In this document: positions 13,539-14,132 of the stretch, in pieces | Position numbering within the stretch: the first letter of the stretch is position 1 | Layout: every line of letters begins with the position of its first letter | DNA from: Clostridia bacterium | GTDB lineage: Bacteria > Bacillota > Clostridia > Oscillospirales > Butyricicoccaceae | Reading direction: 5' to 3' | Assembly: GCA_017396925.1 (NCBI GenBank) | Contig: JAFQKM010000073.1 | Location: forward strand, 1-14,132 | DNA: 14,132 bases | The notes under the pieces: generated by a model | The model's database searches: none | What the model was told of the DNA's origin: nothing | Seen by the model: the letters and a program-made list of their open reading frames with translations, nothing else | Made by a program: the position numbers and the translations under genes

Positions 13539-13871
13539 ATGACCGATAAAGAACTCAGACGCCTCAGCCGCATGGAGCTGCTGGAAATGCTCATCAACCA
13601 GATGCGCGAAAACCAGCGCCTGCAGCAGCAGATCGATGAGCTGAACGCCAAGCTGGAAGACCGCCGCATCCTTGTGGAGGAGGCCGGTTCCATTGCCGAG
13701 GCGGCCATGCGCATCAATGGCGTATTCCAGGCAGCCGAAGCCGCTGCCCAGCAGTATCTCGACAATATCCGCCGTGTCCATATGGACAGCCTGCGTCATC
13801 CTTATAAAGAAGAGATGCAGGAAATGCAGGACCTTCAGGAAGAGGTTCCCGGCGACGAGAGTGGCTGCTGA
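13539..13871 (+). CDS. Small coiled-coil protein of unknown function
   Basis: 110 residues, highly charged, with no signal peptide or membrane segment. Residues 3-46 are a long amphipathic helix of heptad type (ELRRLSRMELLEMLINQMRE and onward through LQQQIDELNAKLED), followed by an alanine-rich helix with EAGSIAEAAMRINGVFQAAE (48-67) and an acidic tail with several Glu/Gln/Met repeats. The ATG is 18 nt after the M20 stop with a GGAGA site. I have the impression that similar short proteins, opening with DKELRRLSR and carrying an EAGSIAEAA segment, are common in Clostridia, but I do not know a function. A structural or adaptor role through the coiled coil is possible; nothing here shows a partner. 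Confidence 0.8.
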   Translation: MTDKELRRLSRMELLEMLINQMRENQRLQQQIDELNAKLEDRRILVEEAGSIAEAAMRINGVFQAAEAAAQQYLDNIRRVHMDSLRHPYKEEMQEMQDLQEEVPGDESGC

Positions 13872-13887
13872 TCTGAAGAAAAAACAG

Positions 13888-13927
13888 AAATCCCCCGAAA
13901 GAAACCTGTTCTTTCGGGGGATTTTTT
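13888..13927. terminator. Bidirectional terminator between the coiled-coil gene and citG
   Basis: AAATCCCCCGAAAGAA (13888-13903) is perfectly complementary to TTCTTTCGGGGGATTT (13909-13924) with a 5-nt loop, a 16-bp stem. On the plus strand it ends in six T residues (13922-13927), serving the peptidase block. On the minus strand the complement of the A-rich stretch 13879-13890 gives T runs for citG. The citG stop codon (13928-13926) abuts it, so the two convergent genes share one terminator. Confidence 0.93.
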
Positions 13928-14132
13928 ATGGTTTTACATCGAAGGCTTCGGCCCATGTGGACATATGATCAAGAAAATACAGCACGGCCAGCAGATCGGC
14001 GCTGCCGCCGGGCGAGAGCCGGCGGGCCGCGAAGTCGCGGTCGAGGGCTTCCAGCTGCGCCGTGGTGGGGAAAGTGGTGTGGCGCAGCAGCATGGCGGCT
14101 GTGCGGCGGGCATAGTCGGCCCCTTCCTTTCC
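13926..14132 (-). CDS. citG: Triphosphoribosyl-dephospho-CoA synthase CitG, C-terminal fragment
   Basis: This is the 3' end of a gene entering from the right edge: 68 codons and a TAA stop at 13928-13926. CitG makes 2'-(5''-triphosphoribosyl)-3'-dephospho-CoA, the precursor of the CitD prosthetic group, from ATP and dephospho-CoA. The visible part contains the C-terminal signature LSPGGSADLLAVLYFL (fragment residues 39-54), preceded by a LRHTTFPTTAQLEALDRDF helix pair. The frame is set by that motif and by the stop next to a shared terminator. It may be a CitXG fusion, since no citX is in the window, but the N-terminal part is not visible. MdcB of malonate decarboxylase has the same fold; the citDEF and citC genes nearby favour CitG. 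Confidence 0.85.
   Translation of the reverse strand, partial: GKEGADYARRTAAMLLRHTTFPTTAQLEALDRDFAARRLSPGGSADLLAVLYFLDHMSTWAEAFDVKP

Noticed and set aside
12162..13799. 545-residue open frame on the minus strand opposite the M20 gene
   Set aside because: It spans the antisense of two good plus-strand genes, including the intergenic junction, and shows no family motif. Codon bias of the sense strand explains the lack of stops.
1..14132. tRNA or rRNA genes, insertion sequences, prophage or toxin-antitoxin genes
   Set aside because: I read both strands of all gaps and saw no tRNA-like cloverleaf, transposase, integrase or terminal inverted repeats of an IS element.

Overview
The window carries a nearly complete gene cluster for fermenting glutamate through the 3-methylaspartate (mesaconate) pathway, almost all of it on the minus strand. 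The organism is most likely an anaerobic, amino-acid-fermenting member of the Firmicutes (Clostridia, perhaps Oscillospirales/Ruminococcaceae). The reasons are the pathway itself, moderately high GC in the genes with AT-rich promoters, strong AGGAGG-type ribosome binding sites, and GC-rich hairpin repeats between genes. The genus cannot be fixed from the sequence alone.

Layout, read in the direction of minus-strand transcription (right to left): an FmdE-like small protein with its own terminator (10751-10353); an AT-rich leader with a candidate promoter and palindrome; a two-subunit [4Fe-4S] class I fumarase/mesaconase (fumA, fumB); glutamate mutase small subunit glmS, reactivating ATPase glmL and large subunit glmE; a gap packed with hairpins and a 112-bp-spaced direct repeat; methylaspartate ammonia-lyase (mal); a hairpin; corrinoid adenosyltransferase (cobO); citramalate/citrate-lyase-type subunits citD, citE and citF; a strong terminator; a 435-bp non-coding stretch with more hairpin repeats; and the 5' end of citC, cut by the left edge. 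At the right edge the 3' end of citG, also on the minus strand, enters the window.

Between the main cluster and citG lies a block on the plus strand: an M42-family metallopeptidase with a good sigma-A promoter, a membrane-anchored M20 peptidase of the PM20D1/carboxypeptidase S type, and a small coiled-coil protein of unknown function. The block ends at a bidirectional terminator shared with citG.

How the genes work together (established pathway applied to these genes): GlmS/GlmE with adenosylcobalamin convert L-glutamate to (2S,3S)-3-methylaspartate. Mal removes ammonia to give mesaconate, FumAB hydrate it to (S)-citramalate, and CitDEF cleave this to acetate and pyruvate. CobO supplies adenosylcobalamin, GlmL revives inactivated mutase, CitG makes the precursor of the CitD prosthetic group, and CitC acetylates that group. 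The peptidases may feed amino acids into the pathway, but that is inference from position only. The catalytic system itself is known. The less explained parts are the FmdE-like protein, the structured intergenic repeats, the short CitF N-terminus and the small coiled-coil gene.
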